Below, in pieces: positions 27,801-42,800 of a DNA stretch of 64,000 nt (its first letter is position 1; each line of letters starts with the position of its first letter). The translations under genes and the position numbers were made by a program. The stretch spans positions 183,386 to 247,385 of the forward strand of contig WIXG01000086.1 in the NCBI GenBank assembly GCA_009869945.1, given 5' to 3'. This DNA comes from Mesaphorura yosii. Taxonomy: Eukaryota; Arthropoda; Collembola; Poduromorpha; Tullbergiidae. The notes under the pieces are model-generated. The model searched no databases. It worked only from the letters and a program-made list of their open reading frames with translations, and was not told where the DNA came from.

Positions 27801-30800
27801 AATTTCTCTCTTTTAACTCACCATTTCGTTAGTCTACTTTCCGAGCTTCGCGCTCTGCTCCTCGCGCAGAGTGGAATGTCATAGTGCAGAGAGAAGAGAC
27901 AGTGACAACGATAACTTAACTAATAGTTCTCTAGTTTCAAGTAACTCAGACTTTCACACGCCTGCATGCGTTATTGGTATTCGCTCGCTCTCTTCCTCCA
28001 GCATGGAATAAGGAATCTACCTAAAATTATTCTTTGTCAAACCAAACAGCAAGAGTGAAATTCCAGCTCTATCGATCAATCCTACAAAAGTTTACTTTCC
28101 TAAGTCTTTTTCTCCGTCTGCCTCTGCACATTCCGCGACGCGAGCAGCGCAGCGTAGTGCTGAGCGCACGGTGATAGTACCACTCTGCACAGAGTACAAG
28201 TATATTTACATTTTGGCAGTGAAATTTCTCCCGTTTCTACTTCGATTCATGTGTCCATACTATAAAATACAATCTCATGCGCACGTACATGTAATTTGAA
28301 TGGTGTGCGCTGCGTACTGTAATAAATTGAGCCCAACTGCATAGAAGAAAACCATTACAATGGTGCCCGTGTCCTCGGGAAAGAAATAGAAAAAATACAT
28401 TTGAATGGTCGAACTGTCACACTTTTTGCCACCATGAACCATTTAGTATAAATATATGGTAAATTTTATCAAAGCATTTTCTGCTTGCTTTCTCCATTGT
28501 ACTACTTTGCCTTGCTGTGCACACAGGCCCACAGTCCGCAAGAACCAAGTACATGGTGTAAACTAAATAAAAACAACCCAAGTGGGTAACCTGTCTTCGT
28601 GTTATTGACTTGCTTTCCTTTCCCACACCCCACACACCACACAATCTGATATATAGCTTCATACGTCTAATTTGGGCCAGATGTATCTAATAATATTGGA
28701 ATTAACATTTAAATTGATTGCTTTCGCCCTGTTATTGTGTGCTGGCATGCTGTCTCTCTGCAATCGACGGCGACCACCGCCAACGGTTCCAATCTACAAA
28801 TGTCTCTTACTGAGCATTAATCAGTAATCACGACGTTCACGACAATCTAATTCGGTTGTTCCATCGAGAAATCAAACCTCGTGAAGTAAAACCAAAATTA
28901 TTTATGACAAATTAAATGCTAGTTTCTTTTGTGAAAGATTTATTGAACAAATATAACCCGTGCATTAGCTCGCTGAGCACGGACAAGAAAGCATAATTTT
29001 CGTGTTTACATGTGCCAAAACGAAGGAAGAAATCAGCAGGCGGCCGACCAACTCATCTACTTAATCGTTATTATATCACATTGAGTCTGCTTATAACAAG
29101 AATATTAATGCTATCCTCTGCGGACACTAACGCTGTTAGGTCCTGGGCAAATGCTCGCACCGCTGCTCTTGCTCGACATTGGTTCGTGAGCACAGACTGA
29201 GTTGATGGAGTAAATCCGCTGGGTGATGTGTTATATGTGGATAGACGTATGCAGGAGAGACTTGCCTCTTCAGAACAACAAACAAGCGAGAGTTTAAAGA
29301 GATTTCAGGATGTAAGTTGGAAATGTTTGTATAAGCTTTATTAATAGTTTTTGAGTATCATGAATTTCAATAAATGTGCCAATCAATCGGTTCCTGAGCA
29401 CATGGTGAAAATCCCATAGACTTCACTCCTATCTGCGTGCACGAATTCTTTCCCGAAAGTTTCTTGAAGCACTACAAGGAAGCAAAGAAGCGAGCTACGG
29501 TAAAGTAGCACAGGAGCGTCCGCTCCTGCTGCCCGTGAGTTATAAGCAGTAAAGTATAGAGGATGACATAATATATGCCTTATAGGACTAGTAAAATGTA
29601 CTTCGCAAGCCCTTATTTCTTATGGGAGCTGTATTCGGATTTCCGGTTTAGGCAAGAAACAGTCTAACTAATAGCACGCAGGCAAGTGCACGCCATGCTC
29701 ACGCTGGCAGGCAAGACAGGTTGGCGTTTCATAAAGAAAGGAGAATAGCATCCAGGCAGCAGGCTGGCTAACCAGGATGCCGTGTGTCGGAGATGGAAAC
29801 TCCCGCATCGTAAATCGATTTTAACTCCTGTTGCCAAATCATTTTATCAAAAAATTACTCCTCAGAAGAAAACCTTTAAAACACATTCTTCGGAGTTGCG
29901 AGTAACAACTTTGCTCTCGAGGCACGGACACCTCGTGATGATGTTCAGGTCGACTCGGGATGACTCTTCAGAGCGAATCCGCTATCTCTAAGAATGCGTG
30001 AGTATTATTATTAACTTTTCCTCTCGCATCGGGCCGTGAGCGTGGATGCCGAGTTGTTCTGTTGCGCTGAAGTGGTGGAGAAGAGAATTGAGTAGCGAGT
30101 CTATTAAACTTTCCTGCCGCTGAGTTTAACTTATACGATATATAACGAGTTCAAAGGAAACTTTCATCTTACCGGTCCAAATTGCTCAAAGTAAGTTCTG
30201 ACGTCCTCGATCGTGGTGGGAGCTGAGAGACCGCCAACAAAAATTTTTTTAGTACGAGTCACCATCTGCGAATAAAGCATATAGACGCATTATATTATTA
30301 ACTTCTTCTAACAATTTGCACATCATATTTATGTGAATGTGTATGCGAATTATTATAAGAATCGGTTGTACGCGAGAGAAAACGTCCATTTTATTTTCAG
30401 CAGCCCAAACCCACAGACTTGATACACATTTGTGAATACATTACAAATGCTTGGCCCTCGCGCACTCTCGCTTTCAATAAACGCCGCGAGAATGTACTGC
30501 ATTGGCTCTTGGAATGTACACTTATGAGATGAAGATTCGATAAAAAATCTCATAAGTTTGTTACACAGTCAATATAATATCGCGTTTTATTGGAAGCGGA
30601 AACAACAACAAAAACGATAAAATACTGCCTGCTTTCTGTGAGTATAGAACGTGGCCAGATTCGTCGACGGTACATGAAACCACGCACTCAAACGTATGCC
30701 ATATCGTTCTCAAAATTAAATTTTGGAAGATTACAATAATAAAATGAAATTTTCCCCTTTCAACTAAAAACAAAGGAAACCGCCATACTAAATGATAGAG

Positions 30801-33800
30801 GAATCCTAAAAATGGAACCGGTAGAAAAAATATTGTCATTCTTTCGGCTTGGATGAAGTCCGATTGCATCATCTTCGGATTCTCCATTCTGCTCACTTTG
30901 AAAAAATGGCCTCATATTCCACGCACAGGAAACTTGTAAATTAGCTTACTGTCCCTAGAACGAAAATTCACCCGAATTGACAATTACTTAATTATACCAA
31001 GACGTAGGCCTACATTCATTGGTTGGCCCCGATAAATAGTGCAAAGAAAAATGACCCAGGGTTTACAAGTAATTTCTACAGGGAGGAAACAAGCATGAAT
31101 CAATCACACGAACCCAAGAAAGTGCACCGTGCAGGTTGCCCAGCCCAATTGGAGAAAGCCGCCTTCCTAATATCAGAAAATAAAGAGAGGCTCTCACGCA
31201 ATACAATCATTCGCGATGCAAAGCCTGTATTTGCTTCGTGCATAATTTCGCGTTATGGGTAAAAATATACGGAGCAAAGAAATCCTCTTAACGACCTTCA
31301 TGACCATTCTGAGCTACAATCATCCAATACTTTTCACTTTGAAGTAGCGGCAACGGCATCCTTGATTTACAGCACAGCACCCAAATGAATAATGCATTGC
31401 AGATATGCAGCTAGACTTCCAGATCGCAACTGGAAAAGTCGCTTTAAGATTTCTCTGTCTATTTGTAAACAAACGTTGGAAACTCGACACAATAAGTTTT
31501 TGCATAGTTCGACCTATTAAAAGTGATAGACAAAGGACGTTTATTTAACGAGGTTGCCATTATTAAAAGACGAAGGAAAGCTGAAGAACCAGATCAGATT
31601 TGATTTCAGATATGGAAAGACAGATTTTCAAAATAGGAAGCGAATGAAATCGGATAACCTGCTTAATTCTTACATGTGCGCACTTCGCATGGACGCGAAT
31701 GTGTTCAGTGTGCCGGTGACTTGTAAATGCAGTAAATAAAAACCTGAAATAAATTGCTCTCATTTTTTAAATGTAGATTCTACTGAAAGTGAACGGGAAA
31801 TAAATTAGGTGATATGCCATTACACCAGGATCGACTCTCTATTATGATTACATTACATACAAAGCAGATGAGAGCAAAGTTCACTCAGACTTTTTACAAA
31901 TCAAATAATATTTTATTACATAAAATCGATTTGAAATACTCAAATCCTTCCCAGGCCGGTATTCTTGGAGCAGAGCAGAGTGGAAAAAATATTGCAGACA
32001 CTGCAGCAGTGAATGGTGAAGGATGAAAATATCTGACAAGGAGTGTCAAGCAAGACACCAGACCAACGGAGAAAGAAGGCAGCGTGAGGAGCAGCGGCTG
32101 TAACGAGTGTATCATGCTTGCCAGTTCCAATCCGCGCTACACAACATGCACGGCCGTATTATTACAATATCGATTCAGTCTCAGGAACAGAGTCGCCGAG
32201 AAAAATGAAAGTTTTCTCATATCTTTCCTCTCGCTTTCTCTGCGTCTTTCTTTTGTCATCTTTGACTTGCTCTTTTGAACGCCGAAAAGACAAAAACATG
32301 AACAAGGCTGACCTGCCAAGAAACTCATTCCGCTTTGTATTATGCGTGCAGCAGATCTAACAAGTTGCACTGCTCGGTCTCCTTCTCATGTTTCGTGGCC
32401 TGGAAAAGACCATTTTGCAAAGGGAATGCGCACACGGCTCGCACCCGTGTAATGGAAAGGCTAATTGTAATTTTTAAATCTTTGCGTGCTAGGTTCCTGT
32501 TGGTGTACGCCACATGCCCACATTTCTGTTGGTGCACGTGGCAATAATTTATGACTACCCACTCCGCCGAGAAAAGCACTTGATTGTGTGTTGATATGGT
32601 GGTAGATGGGTTCATTTTCAGGATTACACAAAGGATTAAATATTGCTCTTACGACAAGCGGCACATCAAAAGAGAGACATTCGAAGTTTTATTTTTGAAA
32701 TAAAAATATGATTTGCCATTTGCAAAAAGGAAACGAGTTTTCGTCCTCTGTTGTGTGAGTAAAGACGTTGCCTACAGAAAGTGAGCCGAAAGAATTCATG
32801 CCGAAGTTGTGTCGAAAATATCTTCGAGAAGAGGAACCGGTCGTAAGCGACTGCAAGGTTAATAATATTGGAAAAGCAAGCACCTTGCCATGGCGCCGTT
32901 GTTTGCTGTGTACACGCAGCAAAAGCGAGCATTATATTCCACATTGCAATAAGCTTCATAGCTCCACAAGAATGCAAATGAGTTGAGTCACGCAATATTA
33001 CATTTTTCCATTATGTTTTGTTCAGAAATTCTATTTCGTTATTATTAGGAGATCAAGAATAAGGGAAGGGAGTCAACTGAACTGCAGGAAAAATGAGAAG
33101 ACAGACACAAAACATGTGTGAATTTCCATGAACAAAGTATTGCCCAAACAGAGCAATAATTGTAGCTACAATCACATGCCCAGCGCATGGAGAATATTAA
33201 AAGCATCAGGTTCATTAAGTATTGGATTGAATTATACAAAGCGTGTACACAACTCGAGTCAGTCTGTGCATATAAATTTAATTAAATGTACACAGAATAC
33301 GTAACATGGCTTAATAGCTCTTCTATGACGTGCGCGCACTTCAATTCAGCACAGGTACGGCGCCCGAGCACGCAGCACACATCGGAGTAGTATATTCCCT
33401 CACGAGACTCCATTCTATGGCTCTGCTCTACGCTGGTGATGAGTCTCGTATGTCTACGTCTCTGGAAAGCGCAAAGCTCGACGGGGCAAGGCAACACTCT
33501 TCCACTGTTATTGTTGTAATGCAATCATCCCATAAAAATCCGTTCATTATTTCTGTTCAAATTGTTTAGATACCTACGAACGAAAGTACGAACAATGTTG
33601 CACAGACGGATTAGCGCACCGCATGGAAGTCGACCTGTGTACGCTGGAATTCGAATGATGTGTGGAATTATGAGTGTTGAACTCTCGAGTGGATTAATGT
33701 TCAAAAGAATGCAGTTCATGTGTTGCAGAGGTGTTAATGTAACAAAGGAATTCTGGACTGCAATGAGGGCAAACAATTTACATTTTATTTCACACCGTGT

Positions 33801-36800
33801 TGAGATTTAAACCGGATGAAGCTTATACTCTGCCTAGACAAGAGCGCAGTATAAAACACTACGCTGTTGTCCCTGGTGGATCATGCAGCAATTTATTGAG
33901 CCTTGCAAATGTATGTATTCACAAAGGATAAAGATCAGTCAAAATGTGGTTCAACTTGAGAGAATGATGACACAACTTCGGACGCACGACAAACATTGAA
34001 TTAGATTACCTTCGGATGTGCCCTCCGTGGGAATGCAACTTTCGGATCAATCTGAAATTAAACAAGGCAAATGATGAAAGGGTGGTGCTTAATTTAAGAA
34101 TAATTCGTTCCTTAAATTAAAAATCGTAAAACTCGGGCTGATGCAGTAACTTGAAGTGGAAATAAATCCTGCCGTCGTAAAATATGCAGTAAATTCCGCT
34201 TCGACATGCGCGTCTTAAGTCGGGAATGCCAAGAACAATTTCAAATGATTATACTCGTGAAAAAGTCTTGACGCATTTCCACTGCTGCTGTGATAGCATG
34301 TTAGCAAGTGGAGGAAGGCGAAAGCAATTACCTTCTTCCCATCGAGTTCGTGTGTTCCTTGCGCGAGGACCTTATCAACTCCGCTTGGCTCAGAGAATGT
34401 CACAAAACCAAATCCCCTGCAATGAAGAAAAAATTCATTTCGTGTATTATTGCCTCTCGTGGCGCGCTGCGCTGGCAGTGCGGGGAAAGGTCGCAGACAC
34501 ACTGTACACGTTCAGAGAGCTATTTTGTGAGCAGAATCTCAACTAGTTTGATGAACTGGAGTCCTCAAGTGATATTTATGTTAGACAAAATTAGACAACT
34601 CGTTTATTTTCCAAGAAAAGATGAAAGCCTTTTAATAAGTCAAGGCAACCACAAATGAAACAAGTCTCTGCGAGTCGTTCTCCACAAACGGTTTGAATAT
34701 CGTCAGCAATCAGGCTACGAGGCAAGAAATCTGAAACGTGAGTTATTTACTTCAGATTGTTGGATGTCTAAAAGTATCAGACAAGCTTATCTATCACACG
34801 TAGTAAGACTTTAAGACGGGTGGTCTCGGCGATTGTATAAACATAAACTCTCTCAGACCTAATGCAGTCTTGTTGGCAGATGCAAAATGTCAGAAATATT
34901 AAACTCAGGAACTCGAAAGTATCTCGGAGAAAGTTGATGCGGTTCAGTGAAAATCTCCGGAGCACTGAAAGAGACTCGCTGTTTATTAAGGAGAAAGTCC
35001 CACTTGCAGTGGGTTGACTGAACATTTAAAATTAAATTTTAGATTGAAGTCTAAAGTCTAAAGCTTAAACCCACTATGCGATGTACGATGTGGGCACGGA
35101 GCGAGAGGTATGCAGTCTGGGCACCGACTCGTGAAATCTAGAATCTATTCACACAAAGCAGTCCCTGTCACATACTCAAATGTTACAGCTTGCAGGACGT
35201 AAATTGCGGGAAGGGATGTACTTGTAGTTTGCGTGTGTCTCGCGTGGATTGTCTGCCAACTGCACTAAGAATTCTAATTAATTATTATTGCGAGCGTTCT
35301 GACTGACTGCATTCTCAGGATGTTGTAATTTAGTTTACTGTATTAATTACTGTCTGCCCGCATTCATTAATCTATAATTTTTGCGAAGCACAGGTGGTTT
35401 GCACAATCATGACTGCTCTAAACCTTTGATGACGCATTTCGCATCTAATGGGACCCGACTTTGTGGCAACTTTCTAGCAAAGGACTGTGCTCTCATTTGA
35501 GTTCGGATTCCACGTTGCAAAGTTAAAGTTGCTCGTATAAAATGCTGAGCATTCAAATTCAAAAAACAAGTTTAATAATCAGCCCACTAACTCAATGCTC
35601 ACATAGTAAAAGGTGTTCTGAATTTCAATGGGTCTTTTGTCCTGACTTGCGAATTGTTCGTCAGAAACACCAACTATCGCATAAAAACTGCTTTCCTTTT
35701 CAGTCTCATCGCAATGAAAACCACAAATAAACTTTCTGTGAGCGTCCATTGTTTTACATCAAGATAGTCGAGTTTAAAACATCAGAGAATAACAAAGAAA
35801 CCTTCGAGAACACCCCACTTCTCTGCTCTTATTTAAATTCGGTAACTTGTCACAGATTACGGGTACGAATGTCCGCTCTGATTATTTATAATTGATTGGC
35901 GCTGGAAATCGGAAAACTTTGCAGGTTCAGAGACAACATATCAAAGCCCATTTCAATGAATTCAACTCCTTCTAAAGTCCGACTACATTTCAATTTGCAT
36001 AAAATATCTACGCTTCCACCCAACTTTAAATGGTTGCACTTACCTTGACCGTCTGGTCGTGGGATCCTTCATCACCATCACTTCAGTAATTTCCCCAAAC
36101 TTGCTAAAGTACTCGCGCAGACTCTCTGTGGAAAGAAAGTTAAATTAGTATATCTGTTCAATGTTGACTATTCCTTGATGACATTTGACGCTGGTGGCTC
36201 AATGAAACGGCTGACTGATTTTTCCACTGCTGGATCAAAAGTACTCTGCTCGTCTAACAGCCTTTCAGTGCTCCAGTGGCAGAAATGTTCCACTTGGCAT
36301 TAATTTCCATCGTAATTATTGCTCCTTCACAGCATGTGCAGTGCTTACCAGCTCCAGTTGAGTTATTTACAAGGAGAAAGCAGGGAGCGAAAATTCTTAA
36401 GAAAATCTGATTATAGTATTTGAAAGGACATATATTTCAAGTGAAAGACGAATTCGAAATCTTTCCACGTAATCTGAATAGCGAGAAAGTCCTTTTCTTC
36501 CTATTTTATAATTTATAGGTTGCACCATTCATCTCCGGTCGAGGAAGAAAAGGAAGTTCATTTGAACTATGCAACTAACACACATTCAAGAATGTATACC
36601 TCTTGTGATTCAGTCTGGATAAAAACCCGAAACTCATTTTATCTAATAGAATTCAGGAGAAATTCTCCGCTCGCGTGTTCTCGTTTTCGCACGACTTAAC
36701 GTAAGTCCATGCGTCAGGTAGCGACTTTCCAGGACGCTAGACGCTGGATTTCGGAACGTGATGGAAGGTACATGTTTAGAGAATGGCAAGACTTTGATGA

Positions 36801-39800
36801 GATTGGAAGTGAGTGAGTTATAAACACATGACAAGTAATCTCCCCTCCAATGAAAACATGCATGCACACATAATAGAAAAGTAATATGCAGATTGCGGCT
36901 ATTATGTTCATCCTCTCATCACCTCTTCCCCATCTCGCCTAATGTAAACCTCCGCAACTCGGAGATAAAAGGCGCTTCTCCAACTCCGACTCCACCGAGA
37001 GCAGCTCGTCACTGTAAATCTCTTTATCATCAGGAGATAATAATAATACTCCAATATCGAAGTAGTAGCAATTCACAGGACCATCAGCCGCCCTTCAAGT
37101 AGTAGACAGCGGTTTAAGGTATTAAGAATGAAGAATCCATAAAACCGAAACTCCTTCCGACTTCAGACTCCAGCAACTTGTCGCAAACTCGAGCCGCGAT
37201 TGGAAGAAATAATGAATGATTGCTCATTGCGGTTTTATCTCCTCTGTTACGCAACTCATCAGTCGTGGGCTTAATGTTCACCGCCCCATAAAATAAATCC
37301 TAGCGTATGTGAACTCTATCTTTGCGCTCAGGGCCTGATGACAGCGAACACTAATGTCCTCCAGATTTCAATCTCACTTCTCGGGAGCCACCTGAATCTC
37401 GTAAAGTCAAGAATTTATACCTAATGAGGGCGAGATTACACTCAGCGCATTTCTTTATCCTATTCGTATGGTTTGCGCAGTTTGACACATAAAAGCACTA
37501 CACATCAGAAGCAGGGCTCGCGTTGAAAGACATAGCCGATTTGTTGGACGCTTCGAAAATATTTTAGCTTTCCTGAACTGTGCTAATATATTTTTATTGC
37601 CGCCCTGTTACAACTCGCAGCACCAGCGGCATTATTTGCCTACAAACAGAAAACCACAATACGGTCACCAAGTTACAGTTATCTGCATCCGCTGCCGAAT
37701 TCGAATTAAGATAAGAAATGTCAATCTTCCACTCAGCTACAATTCATGGCGAGTGCAAAGAAGTAAATCAACTGCAGCTGAGTCGTTCACTAAGTACGCT
37801 TGCCCTGTGATATTTGAAGAAAAACCGCACATCTTCTGCTTCCACATCAAAGGATTGAAAAATGTTATTTTAACGAATGAATGACTTCTCTCTCTTGCGA
37901 GCTGGAGCGCACTTACTGTATTGCTGTTCCTGTATTTTAAGCAGCAGAACCCAGACCTTACTCTGCTACAAATGAAATCATAACTACATTCAGCACTCAA
38001 AGTAAGAATGAGTTTGCAGCTCAATCGTCGGAGCAGAATTTTTGCAGAGCGAAGTATTTTAGTCTTTGCTGTCATGTTTATGCAACTCTCAAGACGTTTC
38101 AATCGATTGGACAAAATTGCTTTATTTATTTATTTATCTTTTCCTCATTAAATTTACTCCGGCTCAACAGAATTCATCATCACTTAAAATGTAGTGCGCT
38201 TTATTTTGACAGCCTGCGCGCTAAAGTAAGTTCTGTTCTCACACAGACATGGGCGGTCAGTCATCAATACAGTGCATCGCTCAGTGTGCGCGTCGAATGC
38301 GAGATACTTGAAGTTTGGATTGGGTAAGACGATGCTTAGAAGTTATGCGTTAAGCTTGTGTCTGTGTTTTGTGAAACTTTAGTCGATAAGCCTTAAATTC
38401 TCTTTGCTTGCCTGCCTGCAGAAAGCTCGAGCTGCAACGCAGTAAACCGCCGCGTACACAAAGTTCCATGTATTTTAATCTGTATAAATCGGAATAAATT
38501 AGAGCAACTGGTAATAACTGACAATGCAAGGCTACGTGTTTGGTACAAAGTATGCATGAAGTACGTGTAAAGCGCATTAGCATGTCAAAAATGTGAAATA
38601 CTTTTAGGTAAGTTCAGGGATCTCGACGGCGCTTATTTATGTGCAAACAGTCTCTACCCTCGCGCGAGCAGTGGATTCTATCTGCTCGGATGCAGGCAGA
38701 ACAATAATAATTACTTCTGCTGTGTCTGGAATCACACTTCTGAATCTTTGCATGGCTGAGTCTAGTCGAGGTTGTCCATGGTGATTCTTTCCTGATTTCT
38801 TAGAACGCTAAAATGCAAATATCATTACTCTCTGCCGCTGCATGTCAACCGTCCAGGACCTTATGATCTGCCCACAAAGAAACTGCGGAGCATTAGAACA
38901 GGGGACGCCTTTATGCCAGAAAATTCGACAAGCTCTATGAAACATTAAACACCGAAATCTTCTCCTTTCATTGTTGTATGCTGTTTCAAATTATACTGAG
39001 GCATAAATGTAAGTTACCAGTAGAAATTGTCCAAGCTTGATCTGTGCACACTTCCTCATTCTCCTCTCTCGCACGCTGTGCTGGTGTCTGACGACGATGC
39101 TGCGTTCTGGCTCTGCATATCTTCAACCGAGCATAACCTGTGCTGCTTAGTTTCGATTCTCCATAATAATAATTTTAACGGTATGCCGGCAGTTCTCTCG
39201 ACCACAAGCGCAGACACTTCTCAGCAAACACGGTCTTTAACTTTCTCCTTAATGCCTTCGTCAAGTCTGGTTTTAATATCAGATCAGAACGATGCAGGAC
39301 ATCGTAGCAAAATGCAAAGCAAATGAAAGGCGAAACAAAATAAATTATTGCAAAAGTCGACCTTTTTGCTCCGAAATATTTCGCGTCTTCCTCCTTGAAG
39401 TAAAATGGTCTCTGTAAATGATATTTTCTTTTGGTTGACCGATTTTCGTTTCGAAAGTGTAATTTCAGTTTCATATTGCCGCTATCGTTGGCCGCCACCG
39501 TCTGCTGGAATGCTTCAAATATGTGACATTTCGTAACCCATACAGGGCAGAGAATTATAGAGAGAATTGTGTTATACTAGCTTGCTATTAGATAATGTGA
39601 TTTCATACCAGCTCAGAAGCAGGTCAGAAGGCTATCTGACCTGTGCTGAACGTTAGTTTGTCGTTCGTACAAGAAGCATGGAAGTCGAATCACCGAGGAA
39701 TTTTATGAATTAAGATGTTTTACAAATTGAAATGACGCGTCATGTGCAAGGGACGTAATTAGTGCTTCCCACGGCACCAACACCGGAGTCAGCACCAGTG

Positions 39801-42800
39801 CGGTTCCGCGACACCAGCACGCACTCGGCATTTTTCAGAGTCGACACCGCTCGACTCCGACACGGGCAGGGCGTTTTTCGGAGTCGACTCTGGGGAGCTC
39901 TGGTGCCGCGCGGGACCGACTCCGACCTCCCACCGGGTCTGGTCTCAAAAGTTCCTTACGCGTGCTGTAGCAGCGTACGGTGTTAGCTAAAACGTCGAAT
40001 GCGCACATTGTATTTGATAGAAAAATGCAATCTAACGAGAATTGGATCTCACTCAGTCACTGTTTATTGCACTCGCTGACCAGATCTGGCGATGCGAAGG
40101 ACTAAAGGTATTAATATAACAGCAATTTCTAAGTTACAAAACCAATTAAGCACGCTAAAATTTCCTCACGCAGTCAGTTTTCCAGAATAGAAATGAAACA
40201 CAACCCATTAGAAGTTATATGATCAGGGATTCTACAATTTTATCGCTTCGATCGAAAATTGAACTCTTCAAATTATAAATTAAATATTCTTCAGGGTTTC
40301 GTAATTAACATGTGCCCATTGAAATACCGAAAATAATCTTGCATTTAGCAAGTGCCGGAATGTCGCCGAAGGTTCGTCACACCCCTTCCAGTAAGCTTAA
40401 ACACAGAATGACTTCTACGGAGCCGACGCTGTGTCTGCACCGACTACTCCGTGCTTGGATTCCGCGCTATCCGGAGTCGGTACCGGTCGACTCCGACACC
40501 GGCACCGAGTATTTCGGAGTCGGCTCCGCGAAGCTCCGGTGTCGTTCGACTCCGACTTCGACCAAAACCGGTGCCGTGGGAAGCACTAGACGTGATTCAG
40601 CATAAAAGTTCAATCCAATTCCAGACGCATTTTGGTATTTGGGTTATGTTGTACCATTTTAATTTCATACTTCACAAGGAATCATTTGTGCCTAACACAT
40701 CTCGCCAACCACAAGTAGCAATAGTTGACAGCTTCACGACTTCCAATGCACGGCACATGTTCTATCAAAATTGCAGTGTTCTATTTCCAGTGCCAAAAAA
40801 GCCGTTTTAAATATTTATTATATTAATACAGCTTGTAGTTCGTAGCTCACAGAAGAAAACCCACTGCGAGAGACGGTGTGTAAAAATGTGTCAATGAAGC
40901 TAAAATACTTGTAGTTGAAAGAGTTGACAAAGATTTCTTTTTCTCGCTCGGTTCAGAGAGGATTCGGCCGAATTCTCATTAAGAGATTCTTAAACTCAAA
41001 CAAACATCAAATGAGCGTGTTTCAAAGATTCTTTTTGTTTGTACTTCAGATACGATATATAAGACGGGAGCTGTAATTTAGACAACATATATGTTCTCGA
41101 GGTTTCGGTTGTGGCTGCTGAGCATACAATACCTTCTCACGCTCGTTGTCTATGAGCCTGTGCACAGTGCACCAGACAACCCAACTTCAAAGATGGGAAT
41201 GCAAGAGATAATGTTATGAAGAGAATAACATTTGCGGGTTGTCATTGTCAACCAGGGAGCAAGAAAACTCTAAAAATACTCCGAAATGAACTCTCAAGTA
41301 ATTATTCATTTTCAAATTCTATGAATTATATGAACTATCAAATCTTTCGCTAAATTATAAGTAATATTAAGAAGCAGCATTGCGTCATTTCCTTCTCAAC
41401 TTCACTTGTGTCTCCTTCAACCTCAAAGAAATCACATTGCATTTCTTTTCTTCACGTAGCGTCGAGGAATGCCTTCGTTTTGAAATTTCACCTTTTGTAC
41501 GGTTACAGTGAACTAAGAAGAGCAGTCTCCTACTGTCTCTCAGTCAGAGGACATTTACTTTACAAATCCTAAATGCAAGCCCAGTACAATCTTAGCCAAC
41601 GGGCAAGCACAAAGAAGTGAGCACACGGTAAAGTTATTAATAATATACGACCGAATGCGATCATACATTTATTCCATTTCCGTTACGACCGCGTTTGCTC
41701 AACTCAACTTTAAATATTGCATGATCGAAATCTCTCGTCCCTTTTCGGCTCTCTTGACTCCCAAATGTCAAGTATTCACGTCTGCAAATATGAGATTGAC
41801 TGAAACCACACAAATTGCTTGAAACGCAGAGTTGCCCCAAATGAGTTACAGTTGAGGAATTCGATAGGCTAATAAAATAAGGCCAACTCGAAGCACAAAT
41901 TCTCAATCGAATAGTTTCAATGCAGTATGCAATACACGAGACTGAACGGCAATCAAACTGAAGAAGAGGTGCTGCAGCAATAATCGAATTTAATCGCTCA
42001 AGTAGAATGCTACAAAAAATCAAGACCTTAGCATTAACCGAGTTAAAACCTTCCGGTGAGATCGTTGTCTCCTCAAGCCCTTAATTATACTCGTGATTGA
42101 GTGCTAGTCATATAGTTTGTGAGTTCCTTTTACATTTTGTTCCACGTAGTTCAGAATTCACCTTATTGCATTATGCGTAATATAATTTTCTCATTTGATG
42201 TGGAATGTTGTGCAGTGGAACCATAGTTTCAAAAATTGGACAAGTTGGGGAAATTTATGCCATCTTTTTCAGACATGAACCAATTTTCTTGGTTGGCTGG
42301 GCAGATATTAAATTCTTCCTCTGCTCTGACCTTTTGGAGTGGGACTGAGCAGAGGTGCATTGACTATTAACGTGACTTTGCTAAAAACTTGACAGTTAAA
42401 AGAAAAGAGTCTCCAAGTATAATTTAATGTGTTGTGCTGCGTCCATGCATGGTATAAAACTCTTTCCACCGCACGTAGCACGAACGGAGCGGAGAAGAGA
42501 AAGAGGAGTTGTGCACTGGAAGCCAGAGTATGAAAACGAAGACATAAAAATTCTCATCTCTTGGGAAATTCATACCAGCTCTTCTTCAAGCTTACCAACT
42601 TTTTAAGACTCCTTATACACGAGGAGAATACGATAACGAAAATAAACTTATTCCTGCTTTGGTTTGATGAAAAATTGTGATTTTCATGTTTACTGGGAAG
42701 AAACCGTCTTACCTGCGCGCCTGCCTGGCCCTTCCCGGCCTGCTGCGTGTGTGTCCATGGCCTCGCCATTACGTGAACGCGAGATTGATCATTATTCTAT

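Noticed and set aside
31023..31262. 79-codon plus-strand frame in Rbp6 intron 5
   Set aside because: Balanced composition but no family resemblance, no poly(A) signal and no splice partners; kept only as a chance frame.
39762..39986. Open frame in the left arm of the hAT element
   Set aside because: It is produced by the GC-rich inverted-repeat arm; the encoded Pro/Arg/Ser-rich string is not transposase.
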